Shown one piece after another: positions 5,408 to 6,478 of a stretch of 6,478 bases of DNA; positions within the stretch are counted from its first letter, which is position 1, and the number at the start of each line of letters is the position of its first letter. A model generated the notes under the pieces. It did not search any database. It had not been told where the DNA came from and saw only the letters and a program-made list of their open reading frames with translations. The stretch lies in the NCBI RefSeq assembly GCF_934636505.1, contig NZ_CAKUAL010000091.1:1-6478 (forward strand). Direction: 5' to 3'. The position numbers and the translations under genes are program-made. The stretch comes from an uncultured Ellagibacter sp. GTDB lineage: Bacteria > Actinomycetota > Coriobacteriia > Coriobacteriales > Eggerthellaceae.

Positions 5408-6478
5408 CTACTCCTTCGCGACCCAGTTCTCGCGACCCTGCTTGTACACGCGCACGCCTTCGACGTCGGCGAGGTAACCAGCAAGATGCGGATACCCGAG
5501 CTCGCGAACCTTGAAGGACTTGAAGCGCGTGCGCACGCGTTTGGAGAGCTCGGCGACGGCAATGCCGCCCTTGCCCGCCTCGGCCACTTCCGCGCGGATG
5601 AAATCATCGGGAGTCGCAGGAGCTGCAGGGGCCTTGCGCGAACGGCTGCGGCGGCGCTTCGCGGGCGCCTGAGTCTTGCCGCCTTCAGCGGACTCACCTG
5701 CCATCTGAGCCTGAGCCTTGCCGGCGCGGTTCGCCTCGTCGGCAGCCTGCGCCTTGTCAGCCTGGTCATCTCCAGCAGCCGCCTTATTCTTTCGCGCGGT
5801 GGGCACCTTTTTCTTGCTCGCCCCATCGCTCTCGGCCGGTTTAGCCTCACCAGCTGCCGCATCCTGAGCCCTCGCCTCTTCGGCCTGCGAGGCGTCAGCC
5901 GCATCGGAGGCAGCCTCTTGCTCCCCTGCGGGCGAATCGCTGGACTTACCCTGCTGATCGGTCGACGCCGCCTGCGAATCGGTGGGCTCAGAGGTTTCCT
6001 CCCGTTGTCCATCGATTGCCTCATCAGTCTTCGTATCGGCAGATTCACCCTGGTCAGCGCCAGAAACCTTGGATGATTTGCGACGGCGGCTGCGGCGACG
6101 GCGCGACTTCGAGCCGTGCGAGGACGTATCCTCGCCGCCCTCGCCCTCCGAATCCTCGGAAGCGTTCGCAGCTTCAGTTTGCTCGCCCGCCTGCTCGCCA
6201 GCGCCCTCAGAATCAGAAGGCTTCTCAGCCGCCGTACGCTCATGCTCGGCGCCTTCCGCAAGCTCGACCCGCACGTTCGAGCCGTCCTTGCGAATGGTGA
6301 CGCTCTTGAACTCGCCGAGAAGCTTCGAGAGCAGGTTCGTGCCGAACGAGCGCACGTCGAAGTCGGGGTAGCGCTTGAGCAGGCGGCTTCCCACCTCGCC
6401 TAAGCCCGTCGACTTCCCGTTGTTCTGGTTGTCGGTGATGATGTCGACGACCGCGCGCTCGACCTCCTCGATGGTCAG
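5408..6478 (-). CDS. Two-LOTUS (OST-HTH) domain protein, N-terminus beyond window; probable NYN-LOTUS RNA-associated protein
   Basis: The frame is open from the right edge to TAG at 5408, showing 356 residues. It begins inside an OST-HTH/LOTUS domain. The residues before 6394 read LTIEEVERAVVD and later GLGE, and VGSRLLKRYPDFDVRSFG follows, the typical LOTUS core. This domain ends near 6251. A linker of about 210 residues (about 6250-5615) is rich in Ala, Glu, Ser, Asp and Gln. It carries two basic patches, SKSRRRRSRRRKSSK (6112-6068) and AKRRRSRSRKAP (5662-5627). A second LOTUS-like domain (5614-5411) contains TPDDFIRAEVAEAG, VRELGYPHLAGYL and VRVYKQGRENW and ends the protein. A GTG at 6394 is not the start, because the LOTUS fold extends upstream of it. 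Bacterial proteins of this type usually have an N-terminal NYN (PIN-like nuclease) domain, which would lie outside the window. LOTUS domains bind RNA, so the inferred role is RNA binding or cleavage. Confidence 0.8.
   Translation of the reverse strand: MTIEEVERAVVDIITDNQNNGKSTGLGEVGSRLLKRYPDFDVRSFGTNLLSKLLGEFKSVTIRKDGSNVRVELAEGAEHERTAAEKPSDSEGAGEQAGEQTEAANASEDSEGEGGEDTSSHGSKSRRRRSRRRKSSKVSGADQGESADTKTDEAIDGQREETSEPTDSQAASTDQQGKSSDSPAGEQEAASDAADASQAEEARAQDAAAGEAKPAESDGASKKKVPTARKNKAAAGDDQADKAQAADEANRAGKAQAQMAGESAEGGKTQAPAKRRRSRSRKAPAAPATPDDFIRAEVAEAGKGGIAVAELSKRVRTRFKSFKVRELGYPHLAGYLADVEGVRVYKQGRENWVAKE

Noticed and set aside
4882..6261. Arg-rich 459-codon minus-strand frame spanning the two right-hand genes
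   Set aside because: It crosses the ends of two supported genes, is composed of Arg/Pro/Ala/Leu shadow sequence and has no domain.
6251..6394. GTG at 6394 as the start of the LOTUS gene
   Set aside because: The frame continues upstream to the window edge with residues that complete the first LOTUS domain, so the true start lies outside the window.

Overview
The window is GC-rich bacterial chromosome with housekeeping genes, strong GGAGG-type ribosome binding sites and short intergenic gaps. Codon use, the gene set and the NYN/LOTUS-type protein at the right edge suggest a high-GC Gram-positive, most likely a gut Coriobacteriia/Eggerthellaceae member. That assignment is inferred from general resemblance; there is no rRNA or phylogenetic marker search behind it.

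Layout. On the minus strand, reading right to left from 4224, lie thrS (threonyl-tRNA synthetase, complete), a rho-independent terminator, trmB (tRNA m7G46 methyltransferase family, divergent signature motif), a 126-base gap, yhdT (DUF997 small membrane protein) and panF (sodium/pantothenate symporter, cut by the left edge). yhdT and panF overlap by 8 bases, and the pair matches the yhdT-panF order of enterobacteria. On the plus strand, divergent from thrS across a 198-base control region, is an orphan RmlD-like extended SDR at 4423-5286. It converges on a minus-strand gene whose 5' end lies beyond the right edge. That gene encodes two OST-HTH/LOTUS domains joined by a long, low-complexity, charged linker with two Arg/Ser patches.

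Themes. Two genes concern tRNA (ThrRS, TrmB), the right-edge gene is probably RNA-binding, and yhdT/panF concern pantothenate uptake for coenzyme A. No mobile element, CRISPR array or complete RNA gene is visible.

The most unusual places are non-coding. The last ten codons of trmB, including the stop, recur 43 bases downstream with only four synonymous differences, and the second copy runs into a sequence resembling a tRNA D-arm. The thrS control region carries two identical 11-base elements, each containing the palindrome TTGCGCAA, 51 bases apart around a plausible promoter, plus a perfect 8-bp hairpin just before the thrS ribosome binding site. TrmB has an altered catalytic signature and a C-terminal tail of about 70 residues. 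I do not see clear evidence of a wholly new multi-gene system.
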